64,000 nucleotides of DNA from JAKFWF01 sp963741505 (GTDB taxonomy: Bacteria > Pseudomonadota > Alphaproteobacteria > Rhizobiales > Hyphomicrobiaceae): positions 62,001 to 126,000 of the forward strand of contig CAVUIJ010000041.1 in NCBI GenBank assembly GCA_963741505.1, read 5' to 3'. Below the pieces are notes generated by a model. The model was not told the DNA's origin. It ran no database searches and saw nothing but the letters and a program-made list of their open reading frames with translations. A program made the position numbers and the translations under genes. This document shows, in pieces, positions 26,790 to 34,964 of this stretch; within the stretch, counting starts at the first letter, position 1; each line of letters begins with the position of its first letter.

Positions 26790-26798
26790 GATATCCTT

Positions 26799-27842
26799 CT
26801 AGAGCTTGCGCGCATCGCCGTCCGACCAGTGCAGTGATGTGACGATGAAGCGAGGGTTGGCCTTGCCTTCAGTCCACTCGGCCTTGGCGACGACCTTGCG
26901 CGGCTGTGCCCAGCCGTCGCGCGTATCCCAGTTGTCCAGGACCGCAAAACGGCGCTCTGCCCGGCCCGAACGGCGGCTGGCACGACGCGCCAACACCAGC
27001 TCGCGTTTGATGGCGCCCACGAGCCGCACATTGCGCGCAAGCCCGAAGATGTAATCAACGCCGTTGCTTTCGCACCACGCCATCAAGTCGTCGCGCGCAA
27101 ATCCGCTGTCGGCGCGCAGGATGATACGCACATCCGGCCAACGCCCACGGATCTGGTCGACGATGCGCGCGATCTCTGGCTTGGCGCCGTCGGCCGCATC
27201 CTTGTCGGCGCCTCTGAGTTTGGCGGCGAGCAAGTGCCGGCCGCAGAAGATGTACAGCGGCAGATAGCAATAACAGTCGTAGAACGCGTTGAAGTGCCGG
27301 CCTTCCTGCTCGCCATGGATCGGATCGTGGGTCGCATCGATGTCAATTGTCAGCCGGCGCGGCGGCTCGTCATGGTCGTCCATCATCAGCGTCACGAACA
27401 GCCGCTCGATGGCCGCCGGATCGTGTGTGATCTTGTGATAGGGATCGCTGCCGACCTTGGCGGCATGCTCCAGTCGGTTCAGCGTCGATTTTCCCGCCAG
27501 GGCTGCGCAATCGGACCGCTTCGATGTCAGTGCGCCGCCGAGCACACCGAGGACCGGATCATGCCGCAGCTGGTCGTGATCGACGATATCTTCGTAGCCG
27601 AGCGCAATGCCGAAAATACGTTGGCGGAGCATCGCTGGAAGCTGGTGGACGACGAACGCCGGGTTGCGGCCATCCTGAAAACAATTGGCGAGGCGCGACA
27701 CGAGTCGGATCGCTTGGTCGGTCTGGCCGAGCAAGAGCGCACCCGCATCCGAGGTGATCGTGCCACCGTCGAACGCACCCACAACATTGCGTCGTTCGAC
27801 AGTTCCAAACTCCAACGAATCCCGGTTACACTCTGTCGGCAT
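26799..27842 (-). pseudogene. IS1380-family transposase, N-terminal part
   Basis: 347 residues from ATG 27842 cover the N-terminal and catalytic core of an IS1380 DDE transposase: RLTIDIDATHDPIHGEQEGR and IILRADSGFARDDLMAWCE, with the two Asp positions in place. The gene ends KL-TAG where relatives have KLYEDIYC; the TAG lies 8 bases before the IS110 junction, so the copy carried a stop as well as the insertion. The missing end is at 24927-25262. Confidence 0.9.
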
Positions 27843-28002
27843 CGGGGAGCATCCTTTCTCCAGCTCAAGTCGTTCTCACAAAACAACTTTCGCTGAGTTG
27901 GGGCCCCGATGCGACTACCTATGCTGAGAAACGCGGGCACCGGAGCACTTGTTCAATGATTTCTTAGGCTTGGAACCGGAACTCCGGCGAGTCCGATATA
28001 GA

Positions 28003-28047
28003 TGGTTGCGGGGGCTGGATTTGAACCAACGACCTTCAGGTTATGAG
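28003..28047 (-). tRNA. 3' half of an initiator tRNA-Met (CAT), att-site scar
   Basis: The - strand reads CTCATAACCTGAAGGTCG..., then a T arm and CCCCCGCAACCA, identical in pattern to the last 45 bases of alphaproteobacterial initiator tRNA. The 5' half is absent. A tRNA 3' end from the anticodon loop onward, 218 bases from a tyrosine integrase gene, is the usual attachment site of an integrated island. Not a functional tRNA. Confidence 0.8.
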
Positions 28048-28264
28048 TGGCGGAAAAATAGCATTCTGCAGACTGAATAAGACGGATTTGGATGGTGCAT
28101 CCAATTGATAAAACAATGATTTTTCTATGTTCCTTGTTTATTCTCTTCCAGGCCAATCCGGAACATTCTATGACTTTTCGGGACCCCAGCGGGACCCCAG
28201 ATGAGCAACAATTGGTGCAAGACTGGCTGGGTCTCGACGCGTACATAGTGTGTCGGAGGATGTG

Positions 28265-29650
28265 ATGACCGGCAAGCGATTGACCGCGCGTTTTGTCGAA
28301 ACGATCACCGTGGATGCCGTCAGCCGACGCGCCGCGTTCGCCGATGCCGCCATTGACGGGCTGGAACTCAGGGTTTCGGCGTCGGGCCGGAAATCCTGGG
28401 CACTGCGCTATATTCGCAAGAGCGACAACGCGCGCCGACGCGTGACGCTCGGCCGGTTCCCCGAAGTCAGCCTGGAAAAGGCGCGTCTCGACGCAGCCAA
28501 ATTGCGCATCGCAATTGCCGAAGGCGAAGATCCGGCCGGCGGCGTCGCTGCGCGTAAGGCAGCAATGACGTTCGCCGAAGTCACCGACGAATGGCTCGAA
28601 CGGCATGCGATCCCCAACAAGAGCCCTCGCGCCGTCGAGGACAACCGATCAATGTTGAAGCGCGATATCCTGCCGATGATCGGCGCCATGAAGGCCGCCG
28701 AGGTCACCAAGCGCGACGTTATCAAGATCCTCGACACGATGGCGACCCGAAGCGATTTGCGCGCGTCGGTGAAGCCTTCGGAGCGCCGACTGACCACGCG
28801 GCCCAACCGCGTCTACGAGTTGATCCGAGCGATTTGCCGCTGGGCAGTCGGTCGCGACATCCTGCAATACGATCCGTCTTGGGGTATGAAGGCGCCGGTG
28901 AAGCGCAATAAGCCGCGCGATCGCGCCCTGTCGCCGGCCGAGATCGCAACATTCTGGGCAGCGTTGGATCGCACGCCGCTGGCCCGACGGCACGTTCCGG
29001 CCGGCTTGCCGCGTTCGGCGACGATCCTCACCGGAACCGATGTGCCGATGACGCGCCCGACTGCGCTCGCCATGAAGCTTGCCTTGATCACGGGCCAGCG
29101 GATCGGCGAAGTGACCGGCATCGCCGAAAATGAACTTGCGACCGATGCCGCCATGCCGATCTGGGTCATCCCGCGCGGCCGGACCAAGAACAGCGAGCCC
29201 AACCGGGTGCCGTTGTCGCCGATCGCGCTCCGCGTGATCGCCGAAGCGCGCGAACTCGCGGCGGGGAGCCCCTGGCTGTTTCCAGGCCCGACCGGCGAGG
29301 CGATGCAGAGCCATACAGCGACACGAGCGCTGCAGCGTTCGCGCAAGGCGATCGGGATCGCGCATTTTCGGGTGCACGATTTGCGGCGGACAGCCGCGAC
29401 CGGTATGGCCGAACTCGGCATCAGTCCGCACACGATCGGCCTTGTCCTGAACCATATCACGGTGCGGCGTGGAACTGTCACCAGCGGCGTCTATATCCAC
29501 TACGCCTACGACAAGGAAAAGCGCGAGGCGCTGCAGGCGTGGGGGCAGCGACTGGAAGAGATCATCGCGGTCCGCAGCGCCGGAATTGCAGAAGTTGATT
29601 CATGTCCGGCAGCAGAACAGTTGGATCTCTTCGCACGTCGCCACGGTTGA
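28265..29650 (+). CDS. P4-type tyrosine integrase
   Basis: ATG 28265 lies 5 bases after GGAGG; 461 residues. An N-terminal DUF4102-like arm-binding domain (ADAAIDGLELRVSASGRKSW) is followed by a core-binding domain and the catalytic domain. The latter has Arg in LALITGQRIGEVTG, HxxR in RVHDLRRTAATGMAELG, and a C-terminal LNHIT...YIHYAYDKEKREAL region supplying the nucleophilic tyrosine. It is intact. The adjoining tRNA-Met scar is the likely attachment site. Confidence 0.93.
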   Translation: MTGKRLTARFVETITVDAVSRRAAFADAAIDGLELRVSASGRKSWALRYIRKSDNARRRVTLGRFPEVSLEKARLDAAKLRIAIAEGEDPAGGVAARKAAMTFAEVTDEWLERHAIPNKSPRAVEDNRSMLKRDILPMIGAMKAAEVTKRDVIKILDTMATRSDLRASVKPSERRLTTRPNRVYELIRAICRWAVGRDILQYDPSWGMKAPVKRNKPRDRALSPAEIATFWAALDRTPLARRHVPAGLPRSATILTGTDVPMTRPTALAMKLALITGQRIGEVTGIAENELATDAAMPIWVIPRGRTKNSEPNRVPLSPIALRVIAEARELAAGSPWLFPGPTGEAMQSHTATRALQRSRKAIGIAHFRVHDLRRTAATGMAELGISPHTIGLVLNHITVRRGTVTSGVYIHYAYDKEKREALQAWGQRLEEIIAVRSAGIAEVDSCPAAEQLDLFARRHG

Positions 29651-29675
29651 CACATTCCGTTTTTCGGGATACTAT
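29647..29675 (+). promoter_or_regulatory. Sigma-70-type promoter of higBA
   Basis: TTGACA (29647-29652), 17 bases, then TACTAT (29670-29675): close to the vegetative consensus with ideal spacing. The toxin ATG is at 29683, about where transcription should begin, so the mRNA may be leaderless. Confidence 0.7.
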
Positions 29676-29682
29676 AAAGAGA

Positions 29683-29958
29683 ATGATCAAGAGCTTTCGA
29701 TGCAGTGAAACGGCGGCTCTGGCCGACGACCGGGCCGTCAAGCGCTTCAGGGCGATCGAGCGCGTGGCCCGACGGAAGCTTGAGATGCTGGCGTCGGCTG
29801 CTCGATTGGACGACCTGAGGGTGCCGCCTGGAAATCGGCTCGAGGCCTTGAGGGGCGACCGCAAAGGGCAGCACAGCATTCGCATCAACGACCAGTGGCG
29901 GATCTGTTTTCGTTGGGACGAGGGCGCAGAAGATGTCGAGATCGTCGACTATCATTGA
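29683..29958 (+). CDS. higB: HigB-type toxin (RelE/ParE superfamily)
   Basis: A 91-residue protein with the HigB pattern: IKSFRCSETAALADDRAVKR, LEMLASAARLDDLRVPPGNR-L-E and the ending GQHSIRINDQWRICFRWDEG followed by VEIVDYH. HigB cleaves mRNA on the ribosome. The gene precedes its antitoxin, the usual higBA order, with a 15-base gap. ATG 29683 is chosen; the promoter -10 element overlaps any upstream start. Both genes look intact. Confidence 0.92.
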   Translation: MIKSFRCSETAALADDRAVKRFRAIERVARRKLEMLASAARLDDLRVPPGNRLEALRGDRKGQHSIRINDQWRICFRWDEGAEDVEIVDYH

Positions 29959-29973
29959 GAGGCAAGAATTGAC

Positions 29974-30276
29974 ATGAACAAGGCGCTGTCCCCGATTGCA
30001 CCCGGCGAAATCCTGCTAGAGGAGTTCATGCGTCCTCTCGGCATCAGTCAGAACAAGCTCGCCCGCGATCTCGATGTCCCCGTGGCGCGCATCAACGATA
30101 TCATCCACGCCAAGCGGGGAATCTCCGCTGATACGGCGCTGCGGCTGGCGACCTACTTCGAAACGTCGGCCGAGTTCTGGTTGAACCTGCAGACACGATA
30201 CGACTTGAAGATCGTTGCTACAACTGTCGGCGACCAGGTGAGGCGCGCGGTGCGGCCGTACCGGTCAGCGGCCTGA
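29974..30276 (+). CDS. higA: HigA-type antitoxin (XRE-like DNA-binding protein)
   Basis: The 100-residue product is a classic HigA: IAPGEILLEEFMRPLGISQN, KLARDLDVPVARINDIIHAK and TALRLATYFETSAEFWLNLQ. It binds and neutralises HigB and represses the operon. GAGAGG lies upstream of ATG 29974. The pair probably stabilises the integrated island. Confidence 0.93.
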   Translation: MNKALSPIAPGEILLEEFMRPLGISQNKLARDLDVPVARINDIIHAKRGISADTALRLATYFETSAEFWLNLQTRYDLKIVATTVGDQVRRAVRPYRSAA

Positions 30277-30354
30277 TTGGCAGCGTCCAAGAGCCTCCTG
30301 GCCCCAATCATTTTGCTTGCCACCTGAACCGCGATCCGGTGGCGAGACGCTCGT

Positions 30355-30432
30355 GTTGTCCGACATGCAATCCGTCCAGGCCAACTGGGCAATTGCGGCG
30401 CGTTGTCCTACATTGTGCAAGTATCGGACAAC
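30355..30432 (+). promoter_or_regulatory. Repeated GTTGTCC motifs upstream of the nucleotidyltransferase gene
   Basis: GTTGTCC occurs at 30355-30361 and 30402-30408, and inverted (GGACAAC) at 30426-30432, 4 bases before ATG 30437. The two direct copies are extended in kind (GTTGTCCGACATGCAA; GTTGTCCTACATTGTGCAA). The last two form a 7-bp inverted repeat around 17 bases. This suggests an operator or autoregulatory site. Confidence 0.4.
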
Positions 30433-30436
30433 GCCC

Positions 30437-31495
30437 ATGCAGCTGATCGATCTCGCTACCCAGACGACCTTCGCCGAGCTACTCCAGCGCTCGCTGGACG
30501 CGGACTTCGACGAGCAGTTCCATGAGCACGGCAGCTTTCGGCGCAAGAAGTCGAAGGATCGTTTCTACTGGCATTTCCAGTGGCGCGAGGGGGCGACCGT
30601 GAAAAGTCGCTATGTCGGCCCCGTCACCGACAAAGCCATCACCGAGCGCGTCACCCGCTTCGCGCAGATCAAATCCGACTTCAAGGGGCGCCGCGAGTTG
30701 GTACGCTCGCTGTCGGCAGCCGGCCTGCCGACGCTGGACCGGCTGTCCGGTGACATCATCCAGGTCATGGGCCGCGCCGGGTTCTTTCGGCTGCGCGGCG
30801 TGCTCGTCGGCACGCTCGCCTATCAAGCCTATGCCGGCATTCTCGGCGTGCGTCTCGGCGCGCGTCAGCTCATGACACAAGATGCCGACTTCGCCCAGTT
30901 CTGGGGCGTGTCGGAGAACGTCGGCGACGGGATGGCGGCCCCGCTCGAAATCCTCAAGGGCGTCGACGCCACATTCCGGGCGCTGCCGCACACCGGCGAT
31001 CCGTTCATCTCGACGCAGTATCGGAACGGTGCCGCCTATCGCGTCGACTTCCTGACGCCCAACAGGGGCAGCGATGGGCATCAAGGCAAGCTTGGCAAGA
31101 CGAAGGCGCTCAGCGGCGCCGGCGCCGAACCGTTGCGTCACCTCGATTTTCTCATTCATCAGCCCGAGCGCTCGGTGCTTCTGCATGGCGGCGGCGTGCC
31201 GGTCGCCGTGCCGCGCGCCGAACGCTTTGCGGTCCACAAGGTGATCGTCGCCGTCGAGCGGCGCGAAACGGCGAAGTCCGACATGGATATCGCGCAAGCC
31301 GATACGCTTATTCGGGTTCTGGCGAGAAAGCGCCCACTTGAACTCGCCGAGGTGTGGCAAACGGCGTGGGCTAGCGGCGACCGCTGGCGCGAGAAGCTGG
31401 AGAAGGGGCGTGCAAGGTTGAGCGAAGGGGCGCATCAAGCACTTGATGATGTAGCAGCCAAATTGGCTGCGAGCCGTCGTCGGCGCGGACAATAG
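30437..31495 (+). CDS. Nucleotidyltransferase-fold protein, GSU2403 family
   Basis: From ATG 30437 (352 residues) the protein has an N-terminal helical part, then a nucleotidyltransferase core: FRLRGVLVGTLAYQAYAGIL with the G-T/S loop, followed by MTQDADFAQF holding a DxD pair, and YRVDFLTPNR for the third acidic strand. The C-terminal part is helical. The fold is shared with AbiEii-type toxins. Placement behind HigBA in an integrase-led island suggests a defence or addiction role, but that is inference. Confidence 0.75.
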   Translation: MQLIDLATQTTFAELLQRSLDADFDEQFHEHGSFRRKKSKDRFYWHFQWREGATVKSRYVGPVTDKAITERVTRFAQIKSDFKGRRELVRSLSAAGLPTLDRLSGDIIQVMGRAGFFRLRGVLVGTLAYQAYAGILGVRLGARQLMTQDADFAQFWGVSENVGDGMAAPLEILKGVDATFRALPHTGDPFISTQYRNGAAYRVDFLTPNRGSDGHQGKLGKTKALSGAGAEPLRHLDFLIHQPERSVLLHGGGVPVAVPRAERFAVHKVIVAVERRETAKSDMDIAQADTLIRVLARKRPLELAEVWQTAWASGDRWREKLEKGRARLSEGAHQALDDVAAKLAASRRRRGQ

Positions 31496-31530
31496 CGTTA
31501 TCAAGTCGGGCATCTGCGGACAAACTGAGA

Positions 31531-31761
31531 TCATCGGCTGGCGATCCAGCTCCGCACCTCGGACGCCCGCCAGCCGACGCGGCCGGGACCGAGACGGCGT
31601 TGACGCGGGAACAAGCCCTGCTTGACGTAGGCATAGATCGTCGAGCGGGCGAGACCGGTCTTGGCGACGATCGTCCGGACGCTCCAGAGTTCGTCGTCGG
31701 CGATGGGCTTGGAGTTCTCCATCACTGGCAACCGCTGCGCATGATCGAACAGATCATCCAT
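31531..31761 (-). CDS. AlpA-like excisionase/regulator (MerR-type helix-turn-helix)
   Basis: The 76-residue product has the AlpA signature: LWSVRTIVAKTGLARSTIYA, VKQGLFPRQRRLGPGRVGWR and ASEVRSWIASR. Such proteins act in excision or regulation of integrated elements. ATG 31761 lies just after the stop of the next gene upstream on this strand; ATG 31824 is also in frame but would overlap that gene by 56 bp. Confidence 0.8.
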   Translation of the reverse strand: MDDLFDHAQRLPVMENSKPIADDELWSVRTIVAKTGLARSTIYAYVKQGLFPRQRRLGPGRVGWRASEVRSWIASR

Positions 31762-31768
31762 GTCGATG

Positions 31769-32263
31769 CTATGACTCTGGACGGCGCGGGACGGGTTCGG
31801 ACGGCTGCGTTGCATGGTCGTCATCCGTTCCAGAGCTGTCTGCGGCTTTCCGAGCCACGCTGTCGTCCAACTGGGCCATGACCCGTGCCATCAGGCTTCG
31901 ATCCGTCCGCATCCGTCTCGCGATTTCCTCGATCACCTGTTCGAAGCGGAGCTGGCCGAGGGCGCGGGCTGCTGCATGTTCGCTCTCCGGCAACGGCGGT
32001 GTGATCGTCACGAAGTAGCGCACGAAGGTCGCCATCAGTTCCGAGACGATGGCGAGATCGCGTTCGATACGGCGCAGCGTCCGGCCGATCGCTGTGTTCT
32101 CCAGGCTGTTTAGGTCGCTGAACTGTCCGCCGTTTGGGGCTGCCAAGTACTGCTGCAGCGCTCGTTCCAGGATCGTCGACTTCGCTACGCGGTGGGTTTC
32201 CGCCGTCGTCTGCAGCCGCTGTGACATCGCTTCGGACAAATACAGCGCGTGCCGATGCCTCAT
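31769..32263 (-). CDS. CopG/ribbon-helix-helix-type protein of an integrative element
   Basis: The N terminus RHRHALYLSEAMSQRLQTTA then AKSTILERALQQYLA fits a ribbon-helix-helix DNA-binding fold. The rest (LRRIERDLAIVSELMATFVR; ARALGQLRFEQVIEEIARRM) is helical and recalls proteins that lie next to conjugation genes in rhizobial integrative elements. ATG 32263 follows GGAAGG. No other transfer gene is in the window, so it appears to be a remnant of a larger element. Confidence 0.65.
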   Translation of the reverse strand: MRHRHALYLSEAMSQRLQTTAETHRVAKSTILERALQQYLAAPNGGQFSDLNSLENTAIGRTLRRIERDLAIVSELMATFVRYFVTITPPLPESEHAAARALGQLRFEQVIEEIARRMRTDRSLMARVMAQLDDSVARKAADSSGTDDDHATQPSEPVPRRPES

Positions 32264-32662
32264 CTGGACCTTCCGTCAAATGGGTGCGATCTGGGGTAGT
32301 GACCGGCGCGGCGCGGATTTTGCCGGAGTTGGAACTCGGGATTTCGACTGGCCCGCGATCGGCCTTCGATACGATCGCCGCGATAGGAAGCTCGGCGTCG
32401 CGCAATTGCGATCGTGGTGGTACAGGCAAATGCCTGCCGAATTCGTCGCGCCACTCGAACAGCCACGGCACGTTGCGCATCAACCAGCGGCGACTTTTGC
32501 TTCGGCTGCCGGATGCGCTCATCCAACGCTGGACGAGGCCTGCAGCATCGTCCTGCGACAGCTCGCTCCACATGCAGCGATACTGTCGACTCTTGCGCCA
32601 GCGCTGCCACCGCGATCGCGGTTTGAGATTCGAGACGAACGTGCGATCTGCGATGCTGTTCA
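32264..32662 (-). CDS. Hypothetical protein upstream of the CopG-type gene, 3' end unclear
   Basis: From ATG 32662 the - strand reads a basic, Trp-rich protein (RSRWQRWRKSRQYRCMWSEL; WLMRNVPWLFEWRDEFGRHL) with normal codon use. The frame does not stop before the CopG-type gene but runs on through it out to 31821 with unlikely composition, so a base error near the end is possible. The 480 bases on its other side (32663-33141) show no supported gene. Confidence 0.35.
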
Positions 32663-33141
32663 TGTCCAGTAGGGCGCGCGGCGCCGAGGTTGTGCGTGGC
32701 GACTGCTGACGTTGTGGCGTGTCGCAATACGTCTCCTCTGTGGGCGGGCGTTCGCGCGGCCAGGCACCCCAGCGTTCGAACGCCGCGCTCGCTCTGGCCC
32801 ACCAAGGGGAAGCGCTCGCCCCTTCCGCCACCGTCGCTCGCCCCTGTGGGGTGGTACGAGCGAGCGACGGCGGCTCCAGGGGGAAGCGGGGCGAGGCGCG
32901 ATCTCCGGGAGATCGGCCGGATTGTTTGGCGCAAGAAGCGAGGCGTGTCCGATACGATCCGAATTGATCCAGATGTGTCATTTGGTTTGCTCGGCGATAT
33001 TGCGATGCGAGCGCTTGGGCGACGACAGGTGATATTCATTTGCAATGCGCTCCTGCTGCGAATGTGATTGCGCGGAGTAATTTTGTCGAGAGGGCAGGGC
33101 GGCGTGAAGGGGTTCGGGTCATAGGGCAGGATAAACAACTG

Positions 33142-34278
33142 ATGACGCGCCTCGCTCTCCTGCTCCGTCTTCTGTTCATGTTGGGCAGTGCCGCGCTGGG
33201 GCAGCTGGTTGGCAACGTGGGGAAGGCAAGCGCTCAACCCGTCGGAGAACCGACCGCGGGCGGTGCTCTCGCGCGCGCCGCCACCGCGGCGCAGCTCAAG
33301 CGCGACCCGATCTCTCAGGACTTTCTTGAGCCCGTGCCGGAACGGACGCCCCGGCGTCGCCTCCGCTCGCTCGATCAGGGACCGGCGAAATCAACAACGC
33401 CGACGCCGGCCGAGATGCAATTACCACTGGACGCTGTGCCAACAGGCCGCCCCTTAACCCCAAAAATGATACAGGCCGAGCCAAAGCCTGACGAGGCTTA
33501 TGACCACATCGTAGCTATCCGATTTCGCAAAAACGGTGTCTCGCAGATCTGCACCGGTGTCGCCATCAGCGCGGATGCCGTGTTGACGGCGGGGCACTGT
33601 GCCTGCGGCGACACGGGAACCTACGACATCGTGACCGGGCCACGGGGCAACCGGAATGCAACCAACATCACCGGCCGCTTCGCTATTCGTTCGATGATCC
33701 CGTTTCCCGGTTATCGTTGCGAACTGCCGCCAGAACGACAAGCGGGACTCGACGTGGCGCTCGTGCTGCTTGCGCAGCGCTACGACAAGCTGGCCCGTCT
33801 ACGGCGGCCGATCTCGCTGCTAGGTCCGCTGATCGCGCAGCCGCCGCAGGCACTCAAGGTTTACGGCTATGGCTATACCGAAACTGGCGCCATCGGCGAG
33901 CGGCGCGGCGCCCCTATCGCTGTGGCGACGCTGACGTGCACCGGGCGGGAATGGTCCCGCATCGGGTGTGCGGGGTTCCGTGAGTTCGTCCTGTCCCAAC
34001 GGGGCGTCCTTGGCGTGATGCCGTCGACGGCGCTGCGGGACAGCTGCGGCGGCGACAGCGGCGGCCCGGTTTTCTGGGGGGATGGATCGCTCGCTTATCT
34101 TGTCGGTCTCGTCTCGCGCGCCGTCGATCTCAGGACGGTGGTGGCTGGTCAGCCCTGCGGCGGCGGTGGAATCTACAGCAATGTGGGCCGGCATTCCGTC
34201 ATAAACTGGCTCCGCCATCATGGGGTGGACGTGTGCGTCAAGGGCGCCGCGTGCGGAGCGTATTATGTGCCGCCCTAG
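33142..34278 (+). CDS. Secreted trypsin-like serine protease
   Basis: ATG 33142 starts a signal peptide (LLLRLLFMLGSAALGQLVG) and a proline-rich linker of about 100 residues. The chymotrypsin-fold domain shows the complete triad: His in VLTAGHCACG, Asp in GLDVALVLLA, Ser in DSCGGDSGGPVFWG. Several Cys pairs suggest disulfides and export. It is 378 residues; the target is unknown. An upstream in-frame start at 33040 would precede the signal sequence and is rejected. Confidence 0.88.
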   Translation: MTRLALLLRLLFMLGSAALGQLVGNVGKASAQPVGEPTAGGALARAATAAQLKRDPISQDFLEPVPERTPRRRLRSLDQGPAKSTTPTPAEMQLPLDAVPTGRPLTPKMIQAEPKPDEAYDHIVAIRFRKNGVSQICTGVAISADAVLTAGHCACGDTGTYDIVTGPRGNRNATNITGRFAIRSMIPFPGYRCELPPERQAGLDVALVLLAQRYDKLARLRRPISLLGPLIAQPPQALKVYGYGYTETGAIGERRGAPIAVATLTCTGREWSRIGCAGFREFVLSQRGVLGVMPSTALRDSCGGDSGGPVFWGDGSLAYLVGLVSRAVDLRTVVAGQPCGGGGIYSNVGRHSVINWLRHHGVDVCVKGAACGAYYVPP

Positions 34279-34441
34279 CAACGAACAAACGGGATCGGCG
34301 ACGGCTCACGGCAACCGCAATATCAGCGACAACTTCAGCTTCGATATCTGTTAGCTATTGAGAAGGAGCACCTACTGCGGTCCGCACTAGTTCTTAATCT
34401 GGCCCGTGCTATCCTTTGACGCGACGATCGCAATCGGACGA

Positions 34442-34648
34442 GCCCAGCCGCAGCACCTCACGGATCTTCCTCATCGACACTCTCATCTTCGCCATCGGCC
34501 GCCCCTGCTTTTTGTTGACAGGGGTGCCGATCTGCTGATTCGGATGTCGACGGGAGTGCTGCCTAAACGCTCATCAGAAACTGTCCGCGATCACTGGAAT
34601 GCTGTCCGCAATGCGCCGGAATGGGTGTCCGCGAAGGGCCGGAATCTG
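34442..34648 (-). mobile_element. IS21-family left-end remnant with istA scrap
   Basis: The - strand from 34495 reads MAKMRVSMRKIREVLRLG, the start of IstA, then homology is lost. Upstream of it (34581-34648) three direct repeats of the form TGTCCGC(G/A)-n-GGAAT match the multiple transposase-binding repeats at IS21-type ends. A truncated end of the element only; a second, different istA scrap is at 18594. Confidence 0.65.
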
Positions 34649-34964
34649 CACCGACACTCAAAATATTGCATAAACATTAAAGAAAAAGAGCCGATTGCGC
34701 CGTCGAAATATCAAGTAGATTAACGCTTTATATTATGGTCGTCGGGCATGGTGGACATACGACAGACTGATAGCTGCGTAATCGCAGCCTCGGAGGCATG
34801 ATGTCTTCTCCGTCGTTCCGGTGTTAATCCGGACTTGAGAGTTGCCGCCACGGCAACCTCCAACACCGTCATCTTTGCAAGCACGAAATCTGTAGCTGTG
34901 TGTGGGGTCCGCGCATTGGGCTGCAGTGGGAGTTCGCGCTTCATCTCGGTATGAGTAACAGACA
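34649..34964. other. Intergenic region before the GGDEF-EAL gene
   Basis: No gene is supported. It is AT-richer than its surroundings and contains small stems such as GTTGCCGCCACGGCAAC (34832-34848). The 160 bases 34279-34441 on the other side of the IS21 scrap also show nothing recognisable. Confidence 0.4.

Larger units (their letters stand above)
25263..26790 (+). mobile_element. IS110-family (IS1111-like) insertion sequence, copy B, nested in IS1380
   Basis: The limits come from the interrupted host gene. Joining ...GCAGTAGAT (to 25262) with ATATCC... (from about 26791) restores the IS1380 frame (D-I-Y-C-A-R-G-E on the - strand). The element is thus about 1528 bp. TATGAGG-GAAC-type sequences lie inverted just inside both ends (25265 onward and back from about 26785). 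There are 76 bases before the transposase gene and 300 after it, the IS1111 layout. A two- or three-base core (AT or GAT) is shared at the junctions. Confidence 0.8.
24770..27937 (-). mobile_element. IS1380-family insertion sequence split by an IS110-family element
   Basis: Imperfect inverted ends are seen: CCCGACCTTCTCATCCTTGG at 24770 on the + strand, and CCCGCGTTTCTCAGCATAGG reading in from 27937 on the - strand. The transposase gene on the - strand is in two pieces (26799-27842 and 24927-25262), separated by the inserted IS110 element. Removing the insert leaves about 1.64 kb, a normal length. Bases 24770-24926 are the element's non-coding end. Confidence 0.75.

Noticed and set aside
32260..33237. 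326-residue Arg-rich frame on the - strand
   Set aside because: Composition is that of an out-of-frame reading of GC-rich DNA; a better coding frame (32264-32662) overlaps it.
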